Assembly (NCBI GenBank): GCA_036245525.1
Contig: BTPG01000005.1
Span: forward strand, 212,100,899 to 212,164,898
Reading direction: 5' to 3'
From: Semisulcospira habei
Taxonomy: Eukaryota; Mollusca; Gastropoda; Semisulcospiridae
Length of the DNA stretch: 64,000 bases
Shown: one piece after another, positions 33,790-44,600 of the stretch
How positions within the stretch are numbered: position 1 is the stretch's first letter
Layout: every line of letters starts with the position of its first letter
The notes under the pieces: model-generated
Database searches by the model: none
Seen by the model: the letters and a program-made list of their open reading frames with translations, nothing else
Told to the model about the DNA's origin: nothing
Position numbers and translations under genes: made by a program

Positions 33790-33965
33790 TTTGTAAGTAA
33801 ATTACAAGTACTTAATAAGGTACATTATAAACCTTTAAGTAACTTTGTAAGTAACTTTGAAGTTAGTTGCCATAAGTTCTTTCAAGTGACTTAAAACAAG
33901 TTCTTATAAGTGTCTTAAGATAAGTTTTTATAAGTTCTTATAAGTTCTTAAACCTAGTCAATAAG
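33790..33965. repeat. Iterated AAGTTCTTATAAGT-type repeats, subterminal region of Polinton A
   Basis: Short direct and palindromic iterations: GTAAGTAACTTTG, AAGTTCTTTCAAGTGACTTAA, AAGTTCTTATAAGTGTCTTAA, TTTTTATAAGTTCTTATAAG. Equivalent iterations (in varied order) lie at 54870-55075 in element B. The position just inside the terminus suggests a replication or transcription control region, as inference only. Confidence 0.6.
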
Positions 33966-34015
33966 ACACTCGGACAGATTTCCCAAGTTACAAAGACAAT
34001 AGAAAAACTTTTATT

Positions 34016-34756
34016 TCAATAGTACTCTGGTGGTGGAGCTGATGGCGTCAAATGAGCAGACATAAAAGGCATGACATCTCTTTGCGAAGTGTATGACAAA
34101 TTTAATGAACAATTGATTTTTACTTGCCTAAAAGTCCTTGAACTTTTTTCATAGTTTCTTCTACGCCTATTTTTTTTTCCTTTGTCTAAAAAAGATTTCT
34201 TTAGCTCTTCAACGTTCACGGGTTGATTACGCGTCTTATTCTGTATTTCAGATTTCTGTTGTTTGTAATTGGCCAAATCATCCTGGACTCTCTTAAATTC
34301 ATGATCGTCAATTTTATTATCTTCCAAAGATTTACTGATAATAAGTTTCATACTGCTCAGCTTAGCACCAGTGAGCGTACTCAATGCTTCATGCTTCTGC
34401 AACTTTGTATAATTTTTTTTGTTAAGGGCTTCCATACCAAAGCATGCCAGGCTTGTGACAAGGCCAACACCTTCAATAGCAATTCCTATGACACTTCCCA
34501 CTCCCGTTGCAAACAGAGCTATACCTCCTACAGATAATCCAGCTGATACCACACCCACAGCCATTGATGTGTTGTGTACAGAATTGAAAACCATTTTATA
34601 TCGTCTTTTGCACCTGGAGTATTTTGCCTGTTCTCCTTCCAAATACTTCAACGCTTCTGTAATATTCATTAAACGGAATGAGTCTGCCCGTAATGTTTTA
34701 TCTGGAAAAATAGGTTCAAGCGGCTCAGGTGGTATTTGCGGATACAGTGGTGGCAT
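34016..34756 (-). pseudogene. Polinton conserved two-helix membrane protein (element A copy, frameshifted end)
   Basis: Pro-rich N-terminus, then a K-Y-L-E-G-E-Q-A-K-Y-S-R-C-K-R-R-Y-K block, two adjoining hydrophobic segments (about residues 66-108, rich in G/A/V/I), and a helical C-terminal part with K-L-S-S-M-K-L-I-I-S-K-S-L and D-D-x-E-F-K-R-V-Q-D-D-L. It is clearly homologous to the 231-residue protein at 55214-55909. In A an A-run near 34168-34176 has changed length. The original C-terminus (GVEET...LLGK) is now out of frame and replaced by a longer basic and Pro-rich tail. Family seen by me in cnidarian and mollusc elements; function unknown. Confidence 0.7.
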
Positions 34757-34775
34757 TTTTTATGGTAAATATTTT

Positions 34776-35647
34776 TTAATCTTCTAATTTATTTTGCAAC
34801 TCTTCAAAGGTATACAATTTGCTAGCGTAATAAAATGAAACAAGATCTATGTGTTCCAGTTTTATGAAACTTAGATAAACTAGAGTTGTTTTATCAATCA
34901 CTACCTTAACAGCAGGGACACTACTCGAAACTTCAAAGTCTGTATTGATTTTTCTAATAGCAATAACAACCTTTGCTGACTCTGCTACTGTGCTATCCCA
35001 CGTAAGTTTGATTCCCTGTGTGATATCTGTTTCTTTCACAGCTTCCACAGATCTCATGAGAATTTCAAAAACTATTGTCGCTTCTCTATCTCTGGTAAAA
35101 TTTGCTGGTACGAATGAAATAGAAGTATCTGTTCTACCCTTTCTATTTGTAAGAAAATACCTTCGTTTCCATACTCTTGAAGTTTTAGTTTTTCTCTGCT
35201 ATTGGTTTTGGAATAGCTTGGCACAAGACTTACAAGCATTGGCTCAGAGTTAACAATTTTTCTAAATACTAAGGCTCCTTCATCAGTAAAATAAACATAA
35301 GGACTGATAAAAACAAACTTTACATCCCATACAATGGGAATAGGTGCAAGCGGAACAGGGGTAGGAATAATTACCCATTTATTACCCACATGTTTTAAGC
35401 TGTAGAGGACATTACTTACAGGAGTAGGTACAGTAACATCATGAAGTTGACTAAGTTTAGGAAACGCGCCATCTTTTACATCATCAATTACCTTTCGTTT
35501 GTACAATCCAACAGAAACAAGTTCAAGGCCACACATCTCTCCTACCTCACCTTCTTTATCAAAATCTTGCATGTCAGCCAAATCTTTCAACTCTATTGAT
35601 GGACACGCAACTGGAATAATTCTCGGCTTTGGACCAAGACCACTCAT
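34776..35647 (-). pseudogene. Polinton conserved protein of about 290 residues, frameshifted
   Basis: Starts M-S-G-L-G-P-K-P-R-I-I-P-V-A-C-P. The two open parts (35647-35072 and 35057-34776) join across a one-base frame change near 35165, shown by comparison with B. The second half has alternating beta-type hydrophobic patterns (I-S-P-Y-V-Y, A-L-V-F-R-K-I-V, A-T-I-V-F-E-I, T-T-L-V-Y-L-S-F-I). The start is preceded by AATAAAAA. It lies within the structural-gene block next to the minor-capsid candidate, so a virion role is plausible but not shown. Confidence 0.65.
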
Positions 35648-35671
35648 TTTTTATTTTAGCAAAAATAAAAT

Positions 35672-36388
35672 TTATTTAACTTCCAGCACAACATAAAAAT
35701 CATGCATCACAACTGGTTTGTCATCCTGATTAGTTACATATAAGCACAATGATTCAAAGAAACTGGAGCCCATTTTTTTAAACTGAGAATTAGGAAATCT
35801 AACAACTACATTTTCGCAATAAGGAGCAGTTCCAGTCGACACACATTTCAACAATGTCGAAGGCTTTAAATTGTGAAGATTATCAGTAGTACTTAGTTCT
35901 TTCAAATGAACATTTAGCACTGTGTGTACTGACAAATGAACAGGATATCTGCCAGTTATTCTTGATTTTCTTGGTGATAGTAGACGTCCGTCTGATGGTG
36001 TCCAATCTTCATCTGGATGTATTATTTTTTTACCTAAAAATCCAAGTAATAATAAAAGACTAATTGATAAAGAAAACTGACCACTTTTTGGAAATTCAAT
36101 TGTAACAAGTAAATTAGCTGGGTTTAAAGTTGCTTTAATTTTAAATTCGTTTTGAAGCCATTCAGCTAAAGTACAAAAGTCATAATACCCAGCTCGTAAA
36201 ATATCACCCTTTTCTAAACCATCAAAAGTTCCACTTGCAGAATAATTTTTATCATCTGTTACATTAAACCACTTTACTGTATAAAACATTTCATGGATAG
36301 CTACAGTCTTGCTACCATCACGATTATCAATTCCATTAGTTAACCACACTGGTTTACTTGTGTCAATATTTGATAAGGTTATAAACAT
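35672..36388 (-). CDS. Candidate minor capsid (penton-like) protein, Polinton A
   Basis: Open reading frame of 238 codons starting M-F-I-T-L-S-N-I-D. The start is set by the homologue at 57542 and by the preceding GATAATAAAA; the longer upstream frame overlaps the divergent gene and is not conserved. The protein has G-Y-Y-D-F-C-T-L-A-E-W-L then L-V-T-I-E-F, a pattern (ordinate definition followed by beta strands and L-L-G-F) that I associate with single jelly-roll minor capsid or penton proteins of Polinton-like viruses. Start codons of this gene and the plus-strand gene are only 25 bp apart. The assignment is by pattern and location, not by search. Confidence 0.45.
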   Translation of the reverse strand: MFITLSNIDTSKPVWLTNGIDNRDGSKTVAIHEMFYTVKWFNVTDDKNYSASGTFDGLEKGDILRAGYYDFCTLAEWLQNEFKIKATLNPANLLVTIEFPKSGQFSLSISLLLLLGFLGKKIIHPDEDWTPSDGRLLSPRKSRITGRYPVHLSVHTVLNVHLKELSTTDNLHNLKPSTLLKCVSTGTAPYCENVVVRFPNSQFKKMGSSFFESLCLYVTNQDDKPVVMHDFYVVLEVK

Positions 36389-36413
36389 TTTTATTATCAC
36401 ATAAAAAAGCACA

Positions 36414-37689
36414 ATGGAATTTAAATTGCCAACAATTACCACTGTAAATGCATTTAAATTTAACGTGGATGCCAAGTATAATGTTGCGCCTACTTATGAC
36501 CAGAAAATAATTCAACTAAATGAGCTTGATATAGCTTTGTCAGAAGGAGATTTATTTCAAGTGAAAGTACCAAATCCTTATGATCATTACCTAAACCCTC
36601 CAATTACAGATGATGCAACTGCAAGAAAGTGGTCCTCAAGTCCACTACAGATGTTTCAAAACCAACTTAACTTTGCTATACTATGCTCAACTACAGGCTG
36701 TGGCATTTCTTTTACAGACCATTTGAATCATCTAAACAAACTGATTAAGTCTGTCTATTGTTTTCACACATATTACCAGCTTAGAAGAATATGTCAGAAC
36801 TGCATACCCCACTACCCACTGAATCCAGTTTTAATCAGTTTAACAATCCCATGGATTTGAACTCATCTGTAATGAATTTAACATCAGTACAAAGTATGAC
36901 TTTACACAAAAACTTGATGATCACAAAGGTATGGGAACATTGTATTATGCTATGAGTCACAGACAACACCTTCAAGATTACTGGCCTCCCTACTCTTCAT
37001 TCTCATCAAAATCTGAAGTGTGGTTAGGCTCAATAGAGCAGAAACAGTCTAATGCCTGGACCACATTTGTCTTAGATAAGAGTGACGGGTTTACTCAAGC
37101 AGGAGTCGAACGCATTAATGAGTCTATCAGAACGTATGTGTGGTGTATACTAGGTGCACAAGCTCAAACAAAATCAAACGTCTTAAATGGTAGTGGGAAA
37201 TTTGAAGCACAAAAACAATTTCTGGCAAACCTGGAAGATTCAATTAACTCAGTTGTTGATCTCCCATCAAGCATACAACACTACCAAGACGTTCTCAGAT
37301 ATGCTAGATCGAAAGTTGACTTTGTAGTTGGCATTGGGTTATACATGTTACCATCTGACCTTCAACTCCAAATGGGGACAATAACAAATTATAATAATGA
37401 AATAATTGTTGCAGGGAGTGATCAAAAATTAGGCCTCAATCAATCTGTAAACTTGAGCCCAACAACCACGCACCTACAACCATTAAAACCATTAATAACG
37501 CCAGTAACATCATCATCACCTGTACAGTCAGTAATGCCAGTAATGACAGTAACAGCATCAGCACCGACACCTGCACCGGCACCAGCACAGCCAGTAACAC
37601 CAGCACCAAACATACATGAGTCAGAGAGAACTGCATTGGTAATTGGTCTTACTGGATTAGGAATATTACTTCTTTACCTGTTTCATTAA
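36414..37689 (+). pseudogene. Polinton conserved tail-anchored protein (element A copy, broken)
   Basis: Homologue of the intact 412-residue protein at 57566-58804. N-terminal M-E-F-K-L-P-T-I-T-T, conserved W-S-S-S-P-L-Q-M-F-Q-N-Q-L-N-F-A and S-K-S-E-V-W-L-G-S-I-E-Q-K-Q, a Pro/Thr/Ala-rich linker, and a C-terminal hydrophobic helix (T-A-L-V-I-G-L-T-G-L-G-I-L-L-L-Y-L-F-H). In A a one-base loss near 36794 and a cluster of small indels near 36855-36880 break the frame between 36860 and 36931. Function unknown; the tail anchor suggests an internal-membrane or envelope association. Confidence 0.65.
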
Positions 37690-38882
37690 ATAACCCACTA
37701 TTAACCCTCCTACTGTCACCAAAAAGACCCACACATGCTCTGTCATAAACCATACTACCTTTGCTGCTGTACTGATCAGCCAACTGACAACACTCCCTAT
37801 TATGCCAGGCAAAGCATCCATTGCTTTCACTGCCAATTTCTGAAGCAAGTCTGATATATGAGACAACTGTTTTTTTACCCACGCCTGTAAAACTTTTGGG
37901 TCTGATGGAACTGGAGGGGTAGGTGGAGCTGGACTGCTACCACCACCACCTGTTACAGCTAACACTACAGTACTAATAATAAATCCAAGAGCAGTAATTA
38001 AATTTGCAATAGTGATACCCTGCTCTCTGAAAAGTGTTTTCAATCTCTCAGCCAAAGTTGTGTCTTTGTGAAGTATTTTCTGAATAGTTTCTCTAATCCT
38101 GCTGACCTGTGTTTTCAGTTTTTCTTTTCCAATTTCAACTACTTCTAGTCGCGCTGATCTTTCTATCTGCAAATCATTTAATCTGTGTTGTATTCTTTCT
38201 TTCATTTCTGTGTCAAGATTCCCATTGTCAGCTGTAGACAGTTTTTCTTTTTCTCTTTCTATGTGATTATCAAGCTCACCTAGTTTGGCTACATTATTCA
38301 CAAGCTCACCTCTTATTGTCTGCAGTGATTTATCCAACCCCACTAACTCCCGCATTGTCAAAGGAGAGTCATCAATTGTTTTCATAGCCTCATTTATTTG
38401 CCCTTCTGTAAATGAAGTTTCTTGTATTACTGTGTTTGCTAATTCTGGCAGTCTTGTTACTTCAGTCATTTCAATTTTTTGTCCAGTTGGCAACCTTGTT
38501 TGCGCATCATGAAGAGCACTAGCAAGTCGAGGTGGTAACTTTTTATCTCCAATACCAAGTTGATGCAAGGCACCACACCACCTTAATTTTTGATTGTACT
38601 TAAAGCTCTAAACTTACCAGGGTCTCTTTTGTTAGTCAATTGTACTTTTCCGTTGTCAACAGTGTTTAAATATAAATGACCTTTTTCATATTCAAACTGA
38701 TTAGGATCTATTTCATCTGGGCGGTCACCAATACTATCATAAAATGAGTTTATTTTGTCTTTTAACAGTTCGTGTTTCATACTAGAAGTATTTACCGTTC
38801 CAGTAATATCTGTTGCACCAGTATCATAGTCATTCATGTCATCCATTTTAAAATCTTCATGGTTAAATCCTCCCGCTGCCAT
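37666..38882 (-). pseudogene. Polinton conserved coiled-coil/membrane protein (element A copy, broken)
   Basis: Start chosen at M-A-A-G-G-F-N-H by comparison with B (60028). The homologue in B is 415 residues. A-type features: a coiled coil rich in K/E/L (about 38050-38350), L-F-R-E-Q-G-I-T-I, then hydrophobic segments around a Gly/Pro-rich linker and near the C-terminus (W-V-F-L-V-T-V-G-G-L-I-V-G-Y-L). A nonsense change (GAA to TAA, near 38585) and a one-base loss near 38575 split the gene. The C-terminal end overlaps the convergent gene by 24 bp, as in B. Confidence 0.7.
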
Positions 38883-38918
38883 TGTTTTTATTAATTTAAT
38901 TTTTTTTGGCATAATAAA
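38883..38918. promoter_or_regulatory. Divergent intergenic region between coiled-coil and capsid genes (A)
   Basis: 36 bp, almost pure A/T, between opposed start codons. Equivalent 40-bp gap in B (60029-60068). Both end in ATAATAAAA next to the ATG of the plus-strand gene. Must contain whatever drives both genes; no classical TATA box or known motif identified. Confidence 0.45.
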
Positions 38919-40199
38919 ATGACACAGTCCTACGGATCAAAGTTAGACCCGTACAAAAAACTACGTGAACCTCTTGGTGTTAAGGGCATTAGAGAATCAA
39001 TTGTTATCACAAACAATCCTAGCACCATAGATCCAAACCAGACTCTTACTGTTAAGTTTCCAAACCTAGGCCCCAGTGACGTTATTGTTCCTGGTACTGC
39101 TCGTCTTGCATTTAATATTGAACTTTTATCAGACACAGATGACAAAAGAACACTAGTTGACAACCTAGGCAGAGCAATTATTAAAACTATTAAAGTTAAA
39201 CTTGAAGGACAGGAAGTGTTTAGTCTTGACAATGCTGATGTATTTTACTGTTACAAAGATCTGTGGCTTACACAACAAGAAAGAGAAGACCTTGTTTATC
39301 AAGGCATACAGTCCTCAAACATTGCTTAACTTAGAATTGATGCGGGAGACAAATCAACATCTGCAATTGAAGACATTATATAAGCAGATACATATGGTAA
39401 TAGATTTTGCATTCCACTTGAATTTGAAATCCTAACAGCGCATTTGCCTTATTACCAAGGAGCACTAAATGACCGTCTGAGTTTCGAAAAAATTTTCAAT
39501 GACTACTCCAAAGTTATTAAATCAACTGACACAGACGCAACATACAAGATCTCTAACATATCTTTGGAATACAAAATTGTCACACACACTGAACTTGCCA
39601 GACTAATTCAAAATCAATATCAGTTAAGACTTCCAATTTATTATGACCGTGTGATAAGACACAGTACAATACCCAAGGACAAAAGATAAACAATGTGGAA
39701 CATAAACCTAAACACACCTGCCAGGTCATTGAAAGGTATACTGATGTTGTTTATTGAACCAAAAAATCCATTCAAAAGAGAGTCAGACAAATTTTACAAT
39801 CCAAAGATTACACATTTATCCTGTATGATTGAGGGTCCTCCTAATCAAGTGTATGCTTCAGGTATGCAGCCTTATCAACACTATGACGAGATTATAAAGT
39901 GGGCGGGTGGGAGACTTAGAGAAACACCAGCAAACATGGCGTGTAAAGATTTACATCTGTATGACGTAAGGATCAGTCAATACATGACAGAAAAGTATGC
40001 ACTGTGGCTAGACCTGCGTAGTACAGATGATGATTACCTACATGGGTCAGGTCAAACTGTTGAAAACGGCAGTGACGGAATCACAATTCAGATACAAAAA
40101 AAGACTGAAACTGCTGCAGCAATAAATATATATTTGTATCTGATTTATGACGCACAACTCAATATTGCAGAAAGCAGACTGAGTGGACACATATATTAA
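38919..40199 (+). pseudogene. Candidate major capsid protein, Polinton A, with three in-frame stops
   Basis: 426 codons with M-T-Q-S-Y-G-S-K-L-D-P-Y at the start and S-G-H-I-Y at the end. It contains F-P-N-L-G-P-S-D-V-I-V-P-G-T, D-V-F-Y-C-Y-K-D-L-W-L, F-N-D-Y-S-K-V-I, W-N-I-N-L-N-T-P-A-R-S-L-K-G-I-L-M-L-F and Y-A-L-W-L-D-L-R-S-T-D-D. Position next to the ATPase, length, and beta-strand pattern fit a double jelly-roll-type capsid protein of a Polinton lineage. TAA codons occur at 39327-39329, 39378-39380 and 39687-39689, but the frame is otherwise intact over its whole length. Capsid identity is inferred; a structural search would decide. Confidence 0.55.
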
Positions 40200-40218
40200 A
40201 ATTATATTGTGTTTTAAA

Positions 40219-41256
40219 ATGAACTTGATGACACTTGACCCACACTGGCTTGTTTTGTGGTGCCACAGGGTGTGGAAAAACTGAATTTGTACTTAATCTA
40301 TTACAAACAAGATACATCCACCATTTTGAAAACATAGTAATATTCTGTCCTACAATCAAACATAACAAATCTTTAAAATCTTCATGGTTAAATCCTCCCG
40401 CTGCCATTGTTTTTATTAATTTAATTTTTTTTTTTGCATAATAAAATGACACAGTCCTACGGATCAAAGTTAGACCCGTACAAAAAAACTACGTGAACCT
40501 CTTGGTGTTAAGGGCATTAGACAATCAATTGTTATTAAATCAACTTATTTTTATTTTGAATTAGTCTGGCAAGTTCAGTGTGTGTGACAATTTCGTATTC
40601 CAAAGATATGTTATAGATCTTGTATGTTGCGTCTGTGTCAGTTGATTTAAAAATCTTATTCTATACCTGCATATTTCTCTGTGGGCTGGCGATTGGGTGC
40701 CTGATAGGCGGGGGCAGGGGATCTAACTGTTGTCTGTCCAGCGCTGTGATTCCCCTTGGTTTGAGTACTGATTCCCCTTGGTTTGAGTACTAAACATAAC
40801 AAAGCTTATCACAACCGTTCATTCATTTGGACTGACAGCAACATTTACTTAGTCGACCCTGAGAAAAAACTGAATGACTACCTGCTAAATTTGTACAAAC
40901 AATTTGAAGGGCAGACAACTTTGTTTATTGTTGATGACTGCTCTGCAGAGAAAGATATTGTTAAGAAGAGAAACACTTTAGCAGAACTGGCCTTCAGTGT
41001 CAGGCATGCAAATATCAGTGTCTGGATTCTCACTCAAAAATATAATGCTGTACTGAAAGATTTTCGAGAACAGTTAAAGTTCATCTGTTTGTTTTACTGT
41101 AAGGATCATGACAGCTTTGAAGACTGTCTCAGGGAGAACGATGTCATCCCCAACAAACATGAACGAGACAATGTGAAAAACAAACTGACATCAACTAAGC
41201 ATCTAAAGCTTATTTTAAAGACAGATCAGCCCACAGGGTATGGGTTAGTAAATTAA
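40219..41256 (+). pseudogene. Packaging ATPase (FtsK/HerA-A32-like), Polinton A, split by an insertion
   Basis: Walker A G-A-T-G-C-G-K-T is near 40260-40283, in a frame shifted by a small deletion near 40240 relative to the start M-N-L-M-T-L-D-P-H. The gene is cut after H-N-K (40369) by a 422-bp chimeric insertion, and resumes at 40792. The second part has Walker B L-F-I-V-D-D (near 40923), S-V-W-I-L-T-Q-K-Y-N (sensor-like Gln) and P-T-G-Y-G-L-V-N at the end. The intact 203-residue homologue in B is at 61375. The family drives genome packaging in Polintons and many dsDNA viruses. Confidence 0.8.
40370..40791. other. Chimeric templated insertion in the ATPase gene
   Basis: Three joined pieces. 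First, 40371-40535 copies 38847-39007 (start region of the capsid gene and its divergent neighbour). Second, about 40550-40650 is the reverse complement of about 39515-39614 (within the capsid gene). Third, 40662-40791 copies part of the 363-bp LTR-like repeat found at 50.9-52.3 kb, with GTTTGAGTACT duplicated. A 12-bp duplication of target sequence AAACATAACAAA flanks it (40358-40369 and 40792-40803). Confidence 0.8.
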
Positions 41257-41284
41257 TTTAGTCTTTAGGTTTGTCCATAAAAAA

Positions 41285-41623
41285 ATGACGGACAGACAAG
41301 CGCAAGTGGTTGATGTTACAGACTACTTTCAATATATCCAGCACTTTGAAGAGATAAGAACACATTACAAAAACCCATTTGTGCTTGCAATAACACCAAT
41401 AGCGGTACCAGCGGTTATATATGTGACATATAATGTGACTTTGGAATATATTGATGAGTTTTTATTTGGAGGGAGCATTGTTGGTAATTTTAAGACAAAT
41501 ACGTTTGAAGTTGATGATGACTGGTTTATAAAAGTGTGCAAACACATGCACCAACAACTAAAAAAACTAAATGTTTGTTTTTTAGGTGTTACAGTCAATA
41601 AAGTGGTATTACACAAGGTGTAA
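41285..41623 (+). CDS. Small Polinton protein, unknown function (A)
   Basis: 112 codons, start after CCATAAAAAA. It shares M-T-D-x-Q, V-x-D-V-T, V-T-Y-N-V-T-L-E-Y and V-x-x-N-K-V-x-L-H with the 125-residue frame at 62023-62400 in B, in the same position between ATPase and PolB. No membrane segment or known motif. Open in both elements, which supports a real gene. Confidence 0.6.
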   Translation: MTDRQAQVVDVTDYFQYIQHFEEIRTHYKNPFVLAITPIAVPAVIYVTYNVTLEYIDEFLFGGSIVGNFKTNTFEVDDDWFIKVCKHMHQQLKKLNVCFLGVTVNKVVLHKV

Positions 41624-41656
41624 TTTTCTATTTATTATTTTGTCGGTCAAATAAAA

Positions 41657-44600
41657 ATGACGGACAATGCCCAAAGCTTAAGAAACGTGTTTTACACAAC
41701 AGATTTGCCTATATCCAACACTTACAGTGTTTATGAATCAATAGAAAGGTCTTTTTTGGTCATACAAGATAACCTTCTTTCTGGTAGTGTAAAGATTCAG
41801 ATTGTTGCTAAAATAGAATTTACCAGGCTAGATGGTGAAGTGATTGTTTCGTATATCTCGACAAGACAACACACAGTTAATTCAAGAAGGGAATTGGAAA
41901 AAGTGTTTATAGAAAGTCTGTTGCCTGACTTTCTAGAAGCAATTGACAGAGCAAAAATGCAGGGATCTGGTTGGCACGAAGGCCGTGTACATGAACTACA
42001 ACTGAAACAGTCAAGATATCATCCTATATTAGGCAAATCATGGTTGCCCCTACCAACTGAGGTTGCAGACAAAAAGGCTGTGGTCAATGTTCAGAACAAA
42101 GATAATTTCTGTTTCATGTGGTGTGTGCTTGCCACACTGCATTTTGTAAAAACAAAACCTGAACGTGTATCTAACTATACCAAATCTGTAAATGAACTCA
42201 ACTTCAGTGGCATAGATTTTCCTGTTAAGGTGGAGGATATAGATCTGTTTGAACAATTAAATCCTGGGATATCTGTGAATGTGTATGTATGGGATAATGA
42301 GTCTGAGAACAAGTTACAACCAATTAGAGTGTCACCAATTGCCCTAACCTATGGTCAGTCAGAAGATAAGCATTTTGATATGTTACTAATAAGCTCCGGT
42401 GATAACTTTCACTACACAATTATCAGAAATATATCAAGACTAGTTCATTATACAACAAAACATGATGGTAAACAGGAATTTTGTAAAAAATGTTTGCAGA
42501 GGTTTTCAACTATTAAACTAGCACACAAACATGCTAAACATTGCAGGTCACCTGATGACATTCAAACAGTACTTAGGTATCCAGATCCTGGTAGCAAGGT
42601 TTATTTTAAAAACTATGGGAATCAGCAAAAGCTGCCGTTTGTAGTGTATGCTGATTTTGAATCACTGGTTGTGCCATATGAGGGTCCTGTTCCAGAATCA
42701 TTACCAAAGACCGTAAAATTGAGTGATCAAGTGGTGTGTTCTTTCGGATATTATATTCTTGTTAGGTCAGACGGCCAGCATACAGAACCTGTTATCTACA
42801 GAGGTGAAAATGCAGCAGCTGAGTTTTTAACAGAAATGAGACAACTGTATAGTCAGGTAGTACATTATTTGGAAAATTGTCAGATGCCTTTGGTGATGAC
42901 AGAAGAAGACAAACATAATTTTGATACAGCTGAGACGTGTTGGATTTGCGAACAACCTATAGGAGGTTGTGATAAAGTTGGTGACCATGAACACATAACT
43001 GGGCGTTACAGAGGTGCTGCACATGGTAATTGCAACTTGAAACTAAAAATTGATCCCAAGGCATACAAACTGCCTATCTTTTTCCACAATCTAAAGGGGT
43101 ATGATTCACATATTATCATGCAGGCTGTGGATGAGTCTTACAAAAAAATTAGTTGTATTGCCCAGACAACTGAAAAATACTTGACTTTTAGGCTGGACAA
43201 CAAATTAGCATTTTATCACTCCATGCAACATTTGTCTTTAGGGCTTGCTAGTCTGGCAGAAGGTCTGACTGAGTATCCAATAACAAGTAAATATTTTGAG
43301 CCAGACTTGATTAAGAAAGGAGTGTATCCATACAAGTACATCAGTGACTGGGTTGTGTTTGAGGAAAGAAGACTGCCATTAAAAGAGAAATTTTATCCCC
43401 CACTAAATGGAAAAGGTATTTCTGACTCTGATTACCAACACGCTCTTGATGTGTAAGATAAATTAGGATGTCAGACAATTGGTGACTACCATGACCAGTA
43501 CTTAAAGGCTGATGTTTGCTTGCTTGCAGACGTATTTGAAAGTTATCGTGAAAAGAGACTATTACACTACAGTCTTGACCCAGCTTGCTACATAACTAGT
43601 CCTGGCATGACATGGGATGCATTTTTGAAATCTAGTAAGATATTTATAGACCTGTTGTCTGATCGTACGATGGGTGAAATAGTGGAACATGGATTAAGGG
43701 GAGGCATTAGTATTGCAGCAAACAATTATGCCAGAGCCAACAACAAATATCTTGATGACTTTGACCCCTCGAGGTCAAGGTCATTCATTATGTACTTGGA
43801 CGCTAATAACCTTTACGGATTTGCGATGTGTGAGTTATTGCCCTTGAAAAACTTTTGTCTGTATGATTTGTCACAGTATGACATAACACAGTTAAACAAA
43901 CAATATTATGAGTCATGACCGTAATGATGCAAAGGGTTGGATCTTTGAAGTAGACCTGGAGTACCCACACCATCTACATGATTACCACAATGATTATCCG
44001 TTGGCTGTTGAGAAAATGAGCATGATGGGTAAAAAAGAAGACACCAAACTTGTGCCAAATTTGAATGACAAATTCAATTACGTTTGCCACTATCACTTGT
44101 TACAGTTTTACATCAGACATGGGTTAGTACTAAAGAAAGTTCACAGAGGTATTCAATTTGACCAAAGTGCTTTCATGAAAAATTACATAATGAAAAACAC
44201 AACATTGCGTGCAAGAGATGGCAACACTGCATTTGACAAAGACTTCTTTAAGCTTATGAACAATGCCTGTTTTGGCAAGACTATGGAAAATCCTCATCAC
44301 CGCAAAGATGTGAGACTGGTCACAACTGAATTGGGTGCAATTAAACTTACAGGCAAGCCACATTACACAGGGTACAAAGAGTTTCATTCATCATTGTATG
44401 CAGTGTCACTCAAAAAAAATGATTGTTAAACTGGACAAGCCAGTATTCATTGGTATGGCAATACTCGAGTTATCAAAATTATTGATGCTTGAATTTTATT
44501 ATGATTACTTCAAACCAAAGTATCCTGAGTGCCGTCTGTTATACACTGACACCGACTCTATGATCATTGATGTGCCTACTGAAGACTTTTATGAAGACAT

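Noticed and set aside
36389..36475. N-terminal extension of the minor-capsid candidate of Polinton A
   Set aside because: It is antisense to the divergent gene, is not conserved in B, and the AATAAA-type start context lies at 36388.
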